This document shows positions 44,904 to 54,573 of a stretch of DNA of 60,110 nucleotides, piece after piece. A model generated the notes under the pieces. The model made no database searches and was not told where the DNA came from. It saw only the letters and a list, made by a program, of their open reading frames with translations. Position 1 is the first letter of the stretch. Each line of letters opens with the position of its first letter. Source of the stretch: Promethearchaeota archaeon. GTDB taxonomy: Archaea > Asgardarchaeota > Lokiarchaeia > Sigyniarchaeales > SOKP01. Both the position numbers and the translations under genes were made by a program. Where the stretch lies: assembly GCA_019058425.1 (NCBI GenBank), contig JAHPYZ010000006.1:1-60110 (forward strand), given 5' to 3'.

Positions 44904-45323
44904 TTAAGTTATTTGTTTATTACAAAATGGACATTTTTTCACGAAACTTGGTAAAATATTTCCGCAACCTTGACACTTTTTAATTAAAGGTTTATGAACC
45001 CCCGAGTCTAGACTTATTCGCCTAGGTATTCTTGGTTGAATTACTTTCTCTCTTGCCACTCTAGTTTGTTTAGAACTCGAAGATTTTCGTTTTCTATCAG
45101 GAAACATTTCAGAATATAACCTTCTTTTACTTCGTTTAAAGAATAGACCAAATCCCACTAAAAATAAAAAAGATAATAAAGAAATTGTGATAATCGGGTT
45201 GAAATTTAAATTAATAAAATAAAAATAGAGGAATAAGAGAACTAAGGAGTATATAACTAAAAGAGCAATTGCTTTTTTATTTCTTTTAAACGCATATTTA
45301 TTTTGGTTATTTTCAGTTGCCAT
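44904..45323 (-). CDS. Zinc-ribbon membrane protein inside the ATPase cluster
   Basis: A 139-residue protein. Two membrane segments lie at about residues 17-36 and 42-61 (IALLVIYSLVLLFLYFYF, ITISLLSFLFLVGFGLFF). A basic, serine-rich linker leads to a C-terminal zinc ribbon (CQGCGNILP and CPFCNKQ). It lies between subunit I and the second subunit A, so it is likely co-transcribed with both. I know no ATPase subunit of this type. It may be an assembly or regulatory factor for the rotary complex. Confidence 0.75.
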   Translation of the reverse strand: MATENNQNKYAFKRNKKAIALLVIYSLVLLFLYFYFINLNFNPIITISLLSFLFLVGFGLFFKRSKRRLYSEMFPDRKRKSSSSKQTRVAREKVIQPRIPRRISLDSGVHKPLIKKCQGCGNILPSFVKKCPFCNKQIT

Positions 45324-45361
45324 TGATTATTAAATTACATTTTAAATAGTTGGTTTATAAT

Positions 45362-47650
45362 TTATCTATATTTTTTAGAGATATATTTGAATGCTTTATC
45401 AATTTCCTCTCTAATAGATTCTGTTTCTATTTCTTTATCAATTTCCTCAGAAATAATATCTTTTTCAGTTATTGCTTTAAAATTTATGATTGAATATTCA
45501 CTATCTAAACGGAATGGAATATATCCAACTCCAGAACCTTGGAAAAATTTAAAAAAGAATTCATAAAAATGCAATCTGAGAGTATTTAGAAAGACTAATA
45601 ATCCTTCTAATAAGATAACTATCATATTTCCGAAGATTAAACCGATTAAATTAATAATTTCTACAACAATGCCTTCTCCTTGAATTAAATCAACCAAAAC
45701 ATTTATCGCATACAATAAAGCAATATGAGCTGATGCTAACGCTAATATTCTAAGATAAGAAGCAACATTACTTATAACAGATAATACAGTGTCAAATGTT
45801 TCAAGAGAACCCTCACCTATTAATGAAGTATAAGATTCTTTTTTTAGATATGAAATTCCAAATAATTTTCCAAAAGGCTTTAGAATTAATAGTAATAAAC
45901 CAGGTATTAAAACTAATAAAATAGGATATGGAAAAGCCATCCATCCATAAATATCAAATCCATATACGAAAATTAAGATCGTTCCTCCTGTTAATAAAAA
46001 AATTTTCATTAAAGAATCACTTAGTGCTAAAAACTTTCTATATTGTTTCCAATAATTCAAAAATTGGATAATCCAACCTAAATTAATATGGAAAACACCT
46101 ATAATTATTGCAAAATAAAGCACAGACATTATGTTACCTAATGGATTGTAAAGGGTTATATTTATAAAAGGAATTGCAATAGGTTCTAAATGCCATAAAA
46201 CATTTCCAAATACTTCAATTTCGTGGAGTCCAAAATACTCCCCATATAAAAAACCAACGAAAAATGAAGTCCATCCACAGAAAAAGATAATCCATGAAAA
46301 GTTAACAATATCACCTCCTCGTTTTCTAAAAACTAAAGCTCCAATTAAGCCTGAAATAACAAGAACTAAACCATGACCGATATCTCCAAACATTAAACCA
46401 AATAATATTGGAAAGGTGATTGCAATAATTGGTGTAGGATCAATCTCTGAATACGTTGGTGTACCGTACATTTTTGTAAGTGTTTCGAAAGGTTTAACTA
46501 AAATGAAATTCTTCATAATTGTTGGAGTTATTTCCCGTAAGTCTGATTCGTCTTCATCTTCTTCCAATGTATCTGTTATAGGTTCTTCATCAGATTTTAT
46601 TTTTTTAGCAGATTTTTTCTTTTTAATTTTTTCTAAACCATATTTTTCTTTTGTAACACTTTTTTTTGAGATGAAAACAGTTTCAATTGTAATATTATCT
46701 TTAAAGGTATCAAATAAGTTCTTTTCTACATATTTTAATTTGGTTGCAGGTACAAAAAATTTAAGAATTAATCGATTATTTGCCTTTATATCAAATTGCT
46801 TATTTGCCCAATTATATTCTTCAATATTTTGCACAATTTCATTGATTCCAGCGAATTTTATCAAGTTATCTTTGCCAATTCGATTAAGCTCTTTATAATA
46901 TCTTAAGAGCATCCTTTCAATAAAATTAATCTCTTTATCAATTCTTATATGGTTTATTCCCGATTCTGTAAAATATTTCTTAACAATTGGAACTTCTTCA
47001 GAATGAATAAGGCGAATCCTTCCATTAAATTCAGTTTCTTTATCTCTTGGATAAATTATATAAAAACCTATTCTTTCTTTAGAGACTTCAAAAGTTTGAT
47101 AAAAGTTAGGAAATACACTAAATTCGAAAAGATTATTTAAATTATTGAGATTTTTAGAAAAAGTAGTAAAAATTCTAAATTTAAATTGATTTATATCAAC
47201 TAGTGAATCCTTTTTCATATTCAGTCTCTCTAAACTCTTATAACAAGCTTTTAATGTTTTTAAATTCTCTAATTCAATAGTTCCTTTAGCAACAAAACTT
47301 TGGAGTTCATTTACTCGATTATTATAAAAATTTACTTCTTCAAAAAGATGGTTAATTAATTCCGGTAAATCATTTGCGGTAAATTCTATTTTTTCCAATT
47401 CATCAACTTTCAATTCTGAGAGAATGTAATCAGTAATATTAAGCTTTTTTAATAAAGTATTTAAATTCTTTCTCAAATCTTTAATTCTATCAGAAAGCAG
47501 CTCTCTTTCTTCTAAATCTTCTGTAATTTTAGTTTTTTCTTTCTTTTTTATATGAACTGAGGCTAAGTTAGATAATTCAATTAGAAATTGATCTCTAAAA
47601 ATGGGGTTTATTTCTGTTTTCATCAAATAAAAGTTGTCTTTTTTCGCCAT
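45362..47650 (-). CDS. atpI: A-type ATPase subunit I (stator a subunit)
   Basis: Subunit I, the membrane stator with the ion half-channels. The N-terminal 360 residues are soluble coiled-coil, with a Lys/Glu-rich insert near residues 345-365. From about residue 395 there are about eight membrane segments. The essential arginine lies in SNVASYLRILALASAH near residue 635, and the end has LLEGLLVFLNTLRLHFYEFF and KFFQGSG, both conserved. The start is taken as ATG at 47650, with AAGTGA before it; a TTG at 47665 is the upstream alternative. The gene lies 24 bases past subunit D. Confidence 0.92.
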   Translation of the reverse strand: MAKKDNFYLMKTEINPIFRDQFLIELSNLASVHIKKKEKTKITEDLEERELLSDRIKDLRKNLNTLLKKLNITDYILSELKVDELEKIEFTANDLPELINHLFEEVNFYNNRVNELQSFVAKGTIELENLKTLKACYKSLERLNMKKDSLVDINQFKFRIFTTFSKNLNNLNNLFEFSVFPNFYQTFEVSKERIGFYIIYPRDKETEFNGRIRLIHSEEVPIVKKYFTESGINHIRIDKEINFIERMLLRYYKELNRIGKDNLIKFAGINEIVQNIEEYNWANKQFDIKANNRLILKFFVPATKLKYVEKNLFDTFKDNITIETVFISKKSVTKEKYGLEKIKKKKSAKKIKSDEEPITDTLEEDEDESDLREITPTIMKNFILVKPFETLTKMYGTPTYSEIDPTPIIAITFPILFGLMFGDIGHGLVLVISGLIGALVFRKRGGDIVNFSWIIFFCGWTSFFVGFLYGEYFGLHEIEVFGNVLWHLEPIAIPFINITLYNPLGNIMSVLYFAIIIGVFHINLGWIIQFLNYWKQYRKFLALSDSLMKIFLLTGGTILIFVYGFDIYGWMAFPYPILLVLIPGLLLLILKPFGKLFGISYLKKESYTSLIGEGSLETFDTVLSVISNVASYLRILALASAHIALLYAINVLVDLIQGEGIVVEIINLIGLIFGNMIVILLEGLLVFLNTLRLHFYEFFFKFFQGSGVGYIPFRLDSEYSIINFKAITEKDIISEEIDKEIETESIREEIDKAFKYISKKYR

Positions 47651-47674
47651 ATTTGTCACTTTCAATTTATTATT

Positions 47675-48310
47675 TTATTTTTTAATAATTAGATCTTTAG
47701 TTTTTTTTAACCTAATATAATTCTCTCTGTCTATTTCTTCCAATATATCTTTTATTAGTTTAATGTTTGATTTTAATTGAGGAATTATGATATTTTTTAA
47801 ACCATTTATCCTACGATTGATTTTTTTAAAGTTAATTGCTTGTTTTAAGAGTAGATCTTCAATTTCAGAAAATTCAATCATCTGATTAAAAAATAATTTC
47901 AAAGATTGAATTAAATCATCTAAATAATGACTTGTATTGTCAAATGTATAAGCAGGTAACTTTTCTTCTTGAATTAGTTCATAAGAAATTTGTGGATTTG
48001 TAATTCCTACTACTTTTTTGTAGAAAATTTCTATTTTGGGTGTGTATTGAATTCTACTTAAACTACTTATTAAGAACAATTCATTTTTTCCCATCTCTTC
48101 ATAAGTAAGATTTAATAATTTCATTGATTCTTTAAAAATGGTGAGAAATTCATTTCTATGTTTAATATAATCTTTCCACATAGTACGAAGTAAAATGATT
48201 AATTGTTCTCTTCTTAATTCTAAAAAATTCTCTCCTTTTTGAGCAAAATTTAATCTTTTACGTAAATTTATTAAGTTGGTTTTACTTGGTTTTATTTCTC
48301 TAAAACTTAT
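47675..48310 (-). CDS. atpD: A-type ATPase subunit D (central stalk); ATA start
   Basis: Subunit D, the central shaft that turns inside the A3B3 head. The C-terminal helix RRINGLKNIIIPQLKSNIKL, then LEEIDRENYIRLKKTK is typical. The first in-frame ATG at 48181 would give only 168 residues and remove the conserved N-terminal helix. The open frame above it reads FREIKPSKTNLINLRKRL and FAQKGENFLELRREQL, the exact family pattern. It begins with ATA at 48308-48310, six bases behind AAGGTG (48317-48322) and four bases past the subunit B stop; a TAA ends the frame above. I take ATA as the start, giving 211 residues, the usual length. Confidence 0.85.
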   Translation of the reverse strand: MSFREIKPSKTNLINLRKRLNFAQKGENFLELRREQLIILLRTMWKDYIKHRNEFLTIFKESMKLLNLTYEEMGKNELFLISSLSRIQYTPKIEIFYKKVVGITNPQISYELIQEEKLPAYTFDNTSHYLDDLIQSLKLFFNQMIEFSEIEDLLLKQAINFKKINRRINGLKNIIIPQLKSNIKLIKDILEEIDRENYIRLKKTKDLIIKK

Positions 48311-48313
48311 TCT

Positions 48314-49705
48314 TTACACCTTTCCAGTATAATGTTTATCAATAAATTTCTGATGAATTCTAAGTAATTGATTTTCAGTTAAATTACCTAATATCTCCCA
48401 AGCGATAGAAAGAGTATCTTCGAAATTACGATTCTCATCTGGTTCTTGATTCATAAATTTTTGTTCAAATTCTTGTCCATAATTCAATAAATTTTTTTGC
48501 TCAAAGTTTAATCCATCTTCTCCGACAATTGAAATAAGGTCTTTAACTTCCAAATAATTTGAATATGATGCTAATAATTGAGAGGATACATCTGCATGAT
48601 CATCTCTCGTTTTATCCTCACCAATAGCGTCTTTCATTAATCGTGAAATTGAAGCTAAAACCTCAAAAGGAGGGTAGATGCCTTTCTGGTGTAAACTGCG
48701 ACTTAATACTAATTGCCCTTCAGTGATGTACCCTGTTGTATCGGGAATCGGATGAGATATATCATCATTAGGCATTGTTAAAATGGGTATTTGAGTTATG
48801 GTTCCTTTTTTACCTTTAATTTTTCCAGTTCTTTCATAGATGGATGCAAAATCAGAGTAGATATATCCTGGGTATCCCTTCCTGCTGGGTATTTCCTCTT
48901 TTGCAGAGCTTAATTCTCTTAAAGCCTCCGCGTAATTCGTCATATCAATGAGAATAACAAGGACATGCATATCCTTTTCAAATGCGAAATATTCCGCAGT
49001 AGTTAAAGCTACTCTTGGAATAATTAATCTTTCTATAATTGGATCATCAGCAAAATTGATAAATGAAATTATATTTTGTATTGTACCTCTTTCTTGAAAT
49101 TTATTTAAGAAATAGATTGCTTCATCTTGTATTATTCCAATCCCACAGAATATAATAACGAATTGTTCTTCTGTAGTGACTCGTGCTTGAGTTGCTATTT
49201 GAGCAGCTAATTTGTTGTGAGGTAACCCTTGAGCACTAAAGATTGGTAGTTTTTGACCTCTAATTAAAGTAAACAATCCATCTATCACGGATACTCCTGT
49301 TTGTATAACATCAATAGGGTATTCTCTAGCATATGGATTAATTGTAAGCCCATTTATATCCCTTTGAATATTAGTTAGAATCTCAGATTTTGAAATCATT
49401 TTAGTTTTTATGTCAATAGGTTTACCTAGTGAATTAAACGTCTGACCAAACATATCCATTGAAATCTTTACTTTAAAAACATCTTCCGTAAATATTATCT
49501 CAGCATTTTCTGATGATAATCCAGTAGTATCTTCAAACACTTCCACGACTATCAACTCTTCATTCAATTTTACAATCTGACCTGTACGAGTTTTGTTATC
49601 ATCTGTATTAATTTTAACAATTTCACCATATTGAGCATCATGTTCGTTTTTAAGAAATACCAACGGACCTATTATTTGTTGAATTTTTCTATAAATCACA
49701 CTCAT
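48314..49705 (-). CDS. atpB: A-type ATPase subunit B (non-catalytic)
   Basis: Non-catalytic B subunit of the A3B3 head. It lacks a P-loop, as B subunits do, having SAQGLPHN at the equivalent place. The blocks [35 protein letters not shown] and [20 protein letters not shown] are characteristic. The arginine that reaches into the catalytic site is expected in the C-terminal half ([14 protein letters not shown] follows). The length of 463 is standard. It begins two bases past the stop of the main A subunit, and its own end holds the ribosome site of subunit D. Confidence 0.95.
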   Translation of the reverse strand: MSVIYRKIQQIIGPLVFLKNEHDAQYGEIVKINTDDNKTRTGQIVKLNEELIVVEVFEDTTGLSSENAEIIFTEDVFKVKISMDMFGQTFNSLGKPIDIKTKMISKSEILTNIQRDINGLTINPYAREYPIDVIQTGVSVIDGLFTLIRGQKLPIFSAQGLPHNKLAAQIATQARVTTEEQFVIIFCGIGIIQDEAIYFLNKFQERGTIQNIISFINFADDPIIERLIIPRVALTTAEYFAFEKDMHVLVILIDMTNYAEALRELSSAKEEIPSRKGYPGYIYSDFASIYERTGKIKGKKGTITQIPILTMPNDDISHPIPDTTGYITEGQLVLSRSLHQKGIYPPFEVLASISRLMKDAIGEDKTRDDHADVSSQLLASYSNYLEVKDLISIVGEDGLNFEQKNLLNYGQEFEQKFMNQEPDENRNFEDTLSIAWEILGNLTENQLLRIHQKFIDKHYTGKV

Positions 49706-49707
49706 TA

Positions 49708-51546
49708 TTATTTAAATACTCCATGGGTTAATTTTAAAGATTCTATTTCATTTAGTAATTCACTTTTTAAATCATCAATTTTGTCGAAATCTCTATTCTC
49801 AATTGTGCGATTCATTCGCAAAATATCACGTATTACTTTAAGTTCTCTTATTTCTTCTATAAAAAATCCTTTTCCTAACAGTTCTTCACCCTCTTTATAT
49901 AATAAAAGAATAATTTTTACCATTCCTAAGAGTTTTTTCGCATTTGTAAAGTTATCGATATTATCAAATGCATTCTGAATTAAAAATCCATCTTTAATCA
50001 ACTTTGCAATAAATATTATTAATCGTTGATCTTCTGGGAGATTTTCCTCTCCAATAAGTTGTACAATATATCTTAATTCATTATCTTTTGAGAGAATCTC
50101 ATTTACTTGTTGACGACAATCATGCCAATCTATATCTATTTCTGTCCAATCTATATCTCTTTCATACCACCATTGTGAAATATAATCTGGATAATTAGAA
50201 TAAGAATTTAACCAATTAATTGCAGGGTAGTGCTTTGAATATGCTAAAGCAGCATCTAAAGCCCAAATACCCTGCACAAAATTTTTAGTTGTGGCTGTAA
50301 CTGGTTCACTAAAATCTCCTGCAGGAGGTGAAATAGAACCTATTATGGTCAAAGATCCCATTTTTTCTTCATTAGATTCCTTTTTTCCAATCAATTTTAC
50401 AGTTCCAGCCCGTTCATAAAAACTTGAAAGTTTTGAAGGTAAATAAGCAGGATAACCTTCTTCTGCAGGCATTTCTTCTAACAATCCAGAAATTTCTCTT
50501 AGTGATTCTGCCCATCTCGATGTACTATCGGCTAGAAGCGCAACGTCATAGCCCATATCTCGATAGTATTCAGCAATTGTTACACCAGAGAAGATACTAG
50601 CTTCTCGTGCTGAAACTGGCATGTTTGAAGTGTTTGCAATTAAAATAATTCGATCCAATAGGGATTGACCTGTTTTAGGATCAATTAGTTCAGAAAATTG
50701 TTTTAAAACATCGGCTATCTCATTTCCACGCTCCCCGCAACCTACAAATACAATAACGTCCGCATCACACCATTTTGCTAATGATTGTTGAATAACCGTT
50801 TTACCTGTCCCGAAACCTCCAGGAACTCCAATTGTACCTCCTTTTGTAATGGGAAATAACAAATCTATGACTCTTATCCCTGTTATTAAAGGTTCATGGG
50901 GCAAATTTCTCTCTTTAAAAGGACGCGGAATAGTTATTGGCCATTTTTGTAGCATTGTAAAATTTTTTTCAGTATTATCAATCTGTAATGTATAGATTTC
51001 ATCACTAATTGTAAAGTCTCCTTCGTCTGCTAAGAAAGTTAACTTCCCTGATATGTTAGGAGGTATCATTATTTTGTGTTGTATAATTGGAGTCTCTTGG
51101 ATCGTACCAATAATATCACCACCACTCACATCTTGGCCAATATTGTTATTAGGTAAAAAGTGCCATTTCTTTGAGCGTGAAAGAGAAGGAATTTCTAATC
51201 CTCTATGTAATCCCCCTCCTTTAGAAAGATCAAAAGCTTCTTGTAAAGGTCTTTGAATTCCATCAAAGAAATTCCTTAATAATCCAGGTGCTAATTCCAT
51301 AGAAAGAGGTTCTTTCAAATTAATAACCTCGTCATTGATTCGTAAATTATCAGTATTCTCAAAACATTGACAAACTACGTGATCAGTATAAATTTGAATA
51401 ACTTCTCCTAGAATTTTGTGTTTACTGATTTTAACCAAATCGTGAATGCGAATTTTGGTTTCTAAACCTTTTACTTTAATTAATGAACCGATTACAGCTG
51501 AGATATACCCGATCTCAGAATTTTTTTCAGAATTGGATTTGTTCAT
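49708..51546 (-). CDS. atpA: A-type ATPase subunit A (catalytic, main copy)
   Basis: Catalytic A subunit that binds and turns over ATP. The P-loop is GGFGTGKT near residue 244, the catalytic glutamate and neighbouring arginine are in GCGERGNE, and [17 protein letters not shown] and [19 protein letters not shown] are intact. The bulge region includes [10 protein letters not shown]. The length of 612 is typical. The ATG follows GGAG by six bases and the gene overlaps subunit E by 20 bases. It keeps the standard residues that the second copy at 43056-44879 has lost, so it is probably the working catalytic subunit. Confidence 0.96.
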   Translation of the reverse strand: MNKSNSEKNSEIGYISAVIGSLIKVKGLETKIRIHDLVKISKHKILGEVIQIYTDHVVCQCFENTDNLRINDEVINLKEPLSMELAPGLLRNFFDGIQRPLQEAFDLSKGGGLHRGLEIPSLSRSKKWHFLPNNNIGQDVSGGDIIGTIQETPIIQHKIMIPPNISGKLTFLADEGDFTISDEIYTLQIDNTEKNFTMLQKWPITIPRPFKERNLPHEPLITGIRVIDLLFPITKGGTIGVPGGFGTGKTVIQQSLAKWCDADVIVFVGCGERGNEIADVLKQFSELIDPKTGQSLLDRIILIANTSNMPVSAREASIFSGVTIAEYYRDMGYDVALLADSTSRWAESLREISGLLEEMPAEEGYPAYLPSKLSSFYERAGTVKLIGKKESNEEKMGSLTIIGSISPPAGDFSEPVTATTKNFVQGIWALDAALAYSKHYPAINWLNSYSNYPDYISQWWYERDIDWTEIDIDWHDCRQQVNEILSKDNELRYIVQLIGEENLPEDQRLIIFIAKLIKDGFLIQNAFDNIDNFTNAKKLLGMVKIILLLYKEGEELLGKGFFIEEIRELKVIRDILRMNRTIENRDFDKIDDLKSELLNEIESLKLTHGVFK

Positions 51547-52216
51547 AATACTCCAAATATTCTGTTATTTTTCCCCTCTGATTATTTATAAATTTTTCAA
51601 ATTCTTTTTCTGTTTCTTTAATTTCTGTATCATCTATAATTTTTGCAATTTCTATTTGGATGAATGGTGATGCTTTATCTATCAAGTTATTAAGAGTGTA
51701 ATCATATGAGATAGTCCCTCCTATAAGTGATATCTTGAAACCACCTATAAAATCATGTAGATCCTTGTTAATTTCAACAGGTTTTTTGAATAATTTTCCG
51801 ATTTTATCATAATTTTTAATAAAATAATTGTAATCTTTAGAATTAAATAGAATTTCTATATGATGAGTCTCATCTATGTTATTTTTAATATCTTTAATAG
51901 ATTTCAATAAATAATTAATATATCCTGTATAATTTTTATTGATTTTGTTTTCAATTAGAATAAATAAACTTTTTTTTAACTCTTGAATTAGATTATTCTT
52001 TAATACAAGAACTTTATCTTTCCCATTTAATAGTGTTGATGATAAGGATTGATTTAAAAATTGCCCAAAAGTTTCTATAAGGTGTGTTTTTAATCTTTGC
52101 GATCTTTCATTACTTCTTTCCAAAAATCTTTTCTTAATTTCAGCCTTTTGAAATAATGTTTTTTGACTTAACTCTTTTATCTCTTTTTGAGCCTTTTCGA
52201 TAAAATAATAACCCAA
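51527..52216 (-). CDS. atpE: A-type ATPase subunit E (peripheral stalk)
   Basis: Peripheral-stalk subunit E. The N-terminal half is a long helix (FIEKAQKEIKELSQ, QKAEIKKRFLERSN); the C-terminal half is an alpha/beta head with VEINKDLHDFIGGFKISLIGG and SYDYTLNNLIDK, which is typical of E subunits. The start given is TTG at 52216. The frame is open further up, and an ATT at 52253-52255 would give a natural beginning SEEKELKKQFSQLGYYF, but its ribosome site is weak. With subunit H it should form the stator stalk. It lies just past subunit F. Confidence 0.85.
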   Translation of the reverse strand: MGYYFIEKAQKEIKELSQKTLFQKAEIKKRFLERSNERSQRLKTHLIETFGQFLNQSLSSTLLNGKDKVLVLKNNLIQELKKSLFILIENKINKNYTGYINYLLKSIKDIKNNIDETHHIEILFNSKDYNYFIKNYDKIGKLFKKPVEINKDLHDFIGGFKISLIGGTISYDYTLNNLIDKASPFIQIEIAKIIDDTEIKETEKEFEKFINNQRGKITEYLEYYEQIQF

Positions 52217-52269
52217 TTGACTAAATTGCTTCTTTAATTCTTTTTCTTCTGAAATTTTAACTCAACTCA

Positions 52270-52593
52270 TTATTTAAAAACAATATCACCTAACGCATCA
52301 TGAATCTTATTAAAAATAATGTCTCCTTCCTCAATGTTAGGTTGGAAAATATTTGGTAAAAGAAATATAAAGGGCTTTTTATTTGCTTTTTTATAATCCA
52401 ATAAAAAGTCAATTATTTCATCTGATAATGGTATGGATATAAGCAACATTCCAATTGACTCTACTTTTATTAGATCGGAGAATTCTTTTAAAAAATCTTC
52501 CTCATTTCTAACAACCGTACCTTCTATTCCTAAAAGTCCCAATAATATTACTATTTCATCTTCACCTAGGATATGAATTTTAAGTTCTTCCAT
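52270..52593 (-). CDS. atpF: A-type ATPase subunit F
   Basis: Subunit F of the central stalk, 107 residues, a small Rossmann-like protein that binds subunit D and tunes activity. The pattern is KIHILGEDEIVILLGLLGIEG at the start with the family's G-[DE]-E-D and G-x2-G, then IGMLLISIPLSDEI and a final PFIFLLPNIF. The last helix is short. Its start overlaps the stop of subunit H by one base, so translation is coupled. Confidence 0.88.
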   Translation of the reverse strand: MEELKIHILGEDEIVILLGLLGIEGTVVRNEEDFLKEFSDLIKVESIGMLLISIPLSDEIIDFLLDYKKANKKPFIFLLPNIFQPNIEEGDIIFNKIHDALGDIVFK

Positions 52594-52904
52594 TAAAAAT
52601 CAATTCCTACTTTTTCTATAATTAGATTCTGTAATTTGCCTATATTTTTTTTAAAATTGCTTTCAATTTTATTAATTGCGTTATTTAAATTTTTTTCATA
52701 AACATTAGTTTCTTTGTCTATATCAACAGTTAGATTTCCTATAGCAGTCTTTACAAGTACATTTATTTTAGTTATATACTCTTCAAAGTTTTCGTTTTGT
52801 ATCTCTCGAAATTCTTCAATCTCTTTCAAGTTGAGACTTTTAGCATCATTTATTAAATTATCATAAACTTTTTCAATATCCTTTACCCATTCAAAAATAT
52901 CCAT
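52593..52904 (-). CDS. atpH: A-type ATPase subunit H-like (peripheral stalk)
   Basis: A 103-residue, nearly all-helical protein with long charged heptads (MDIFEWVKDIEKVYDNLI, YEKNLNNAINKIESNFKK). Length, coiled-coil character and place in the operon fit subunit H/G, which pairs with E in the peripheral stalk; sequence alone would not identify it. It has the best ribosome site of the operon, GGGAGG four bases before the ATG, which suggests high translation. Confidence 0.7.
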   Translation of the reverse strand: MDIFEWVKDIEKVYDNLINDAKSLNLKEIEEFREIQNENFEEYITKINVLVKTAIGNLTVDIDKETNVYEKNLNNAINKIESNFKKNIGKLQNLIIEKVGIDF

Positions 52905-52953
52905 TAATCCTCCCGTCTTTTATGCTATTATCTCATTCTAAATAATAATTTTA

Positions 52954-54015
52954 TTACAAGGTTTTATATTTTTCATTGATTATAGTAACTATTTTTGGTA
53001 AAATGTATAAACGTATTTCTTTATCTTTTTTAATTAAGACTTCCATAATCTTATAAATTGTTAGATATTCAAGATCTCCAGCTCTAATCTTGAATTTTCT
53101 AAAAAAAAAATCTAAATACAAAGTTTCAACTGACCATATTATGTGATTTTTATCAAATTCAAAATTTGAGAAAAGTGATCTGAGTTCTTTTATTCTACCT
53201 AATAACTGATATAAAACTGAGGTAAAATCTTCAATATTTGATTGTTCGATTAAAAATAATAGAATATTATTGTCAAAAAATAAAGACGTGTCTACTAAAA
53301 ACTGTTGTAACAAATTTCTATCAATATTATTTATAATTCCTCGGTAAATTATATTTAGATTATATATCTCAGAGATATATCTTATATAAAAAGAAATAAT
53401 TGTTTTTTCTTTTGGATTTAAGTATTTTATTTCGTCAATCAAGGTATTATAAAATAATTGATCTAAAAAACCTTCAAGTACAAATATTTCATTAGTTTTT
53501 TTAAAGTAAAGAATTCCTTCTCTGATTATTTTATGATATTTAGTACGTCTCATAAATAATTGAATTTGATCCAAAGAGGATATTTCAATTAAACCTCTCA
53601 TGAATTCTGTATTATTTAGGTACTTTTCGACTAACATATTTACCATTTGTGATTTTTCTTGAGTACTCATACCTAAAATTGTACCGAGAATGACATGTTT
53701 AATATTCCATATTTCATATTTCGTCAGAAAATTCTTTAGAAAATTCCTCATATTTTCCGGAGAATATGATAGAATTTTACCAATTAATTTAATATAAGTA
53801 TGAAAAAGTGCCCTTTCAATATCTTCTATTGTGTATTCATTAAAACTAAGTCCTGGATAATATAAACTGATAAATTCTATAAATTCATTAATATCAGTGA
53901 TTTCGTCTAACTTTTGAAATGATACTTTATCCATTAATAATTGTTTTAAATAGCCAATCTTAATTAAAGTATAAGCGTAGCTGGGGACGGTAACACTCGT
54001 AAGAAATTCACTCAT
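52954..54015 (-). CDS. atpC: A-type ATPase subunit C (rotor connector)
   Basis: Subunit C (V-ATPase d homolog), which joins the central stalk to the c ring. It is an all-helical protein of 353 residues; YAYTLIKIGYLKQLLMDK near the start, EIWNIKHVILGTILGMS near residue 115 and the final FFFRKFKIRAGDLEYLTIYKI carry the family's repeated pattern. It follows subunit K by 36 bases. No ribosome site is evident. Confidence 0.88.
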   Translation of the reverse strand: MSEFLTSVTVPSYAYTLIKIGYLKQLLMDKVSFQKLDEITDINEFIEFISLYYPGLSFNEYTIEDIERALFHTYIKLIGKILSYSPENMRNFLKNFLTKYEIWNIKHVILGTILGMSTQEKSQMVNMLVEKYLNNTEFMRGLIEISSLDQIQLFMRRTKYHKIIREGILYFKKTNEIFVLEGFLDQLFYNTLIDEIKYLNPKEKTIISFYIRYISEIYNLNIIYRGIINNIDRNLLQQFLVDTSLFFDNNILLFLIEQSNIEDFTSVLYQLLGRIKELRSLFSNFEFDKNHIIWSVETLYLDFFFRKFKIRAGDLEYLTIYKIMEVLIKKDKEIRLYILPKIVTIINEKYKTL

Positions 54016-54051
54016 TAAGTATTTTTTATATATTATTTAAAAAAATTATGT

Positions 54052-54420
54052 TTAAACTGCTGGTGTTGGTATCTTTGTCCAAAGTAAGATTCCAACAATG
54101 AAACCGTAAATTGCTAGTGTTTCACATAAAACTACAACTAAAAAAGCTTTAAAAAATGCTTCTTCTCTCTCTGAAAGAGCTGAAATTGCTGCAGTACCTA
54201 CGGTTTTCATAGCCAACGCACTTCCAATTGCAGAAAGACCAACTGCCAATGAAGCGCTTATAGACAATGTGGCAGCTGTTACAGAATTATAGTAATCAAA
54301 TGTGCCAGGAACTTGTGCTACTACAAATGAAACAATTCCATTTGAAGTAAAAATTACTAAGAATATCAATATAACCTGAAATACACCAAGACAAAGATAA
54401 AACTTTTGTTTTCCATTCAT
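54052..54420 (-). CDS. atpK: A-type ATPase subunit K (proteolipid c)
   Basis: Membrane rotor subunit with three hydrophobic stretches: residues 7-36, which may be a signal or extra helix, then the c-type hairpin at about 47-75 and 90-114. The ion-carrying glutamate is E100 in VVLCETLAIYG. Family members that carry sodium have a glutamine in helix 1 and ETQ at this site; here helix 1 has none and the site is ETL, so protons are more likely. LP before ETQ is also changed to LC. First gene of the ATPase operon. Confidence 0.9.
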   Translation of the reverse strand: MNGKQKFYLCLGVFQVILIFLVIFTSNGIVSFVVAQVPGTFDYYNSVTAATLSISASLAVGLSAIGSALAMKTVGTAAISALSEREEAFFKAFLVVVLCETLAIYGFIVGILLWTKIPTPAV

Positions 54421-54573
54421 AATTTCTACATCTTGATTTTTAATTTTAAAAAAATATTTTGTTTAAGGGAGAATAATAAATTTTTGCGTATAAATATTGT
54501 TCTTAATTAAAATAAAAGAGAATTCTACTAAATTAAAATAAAATTAAAATTAGAAATAAGATTCCTATTCGAA

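Noticed and set aside
46416..46898. 160-codon open frame on the plus strand
   Set aside because: Shadow of ATPase subunit I; low-complexity Ser/Phe-rich product.
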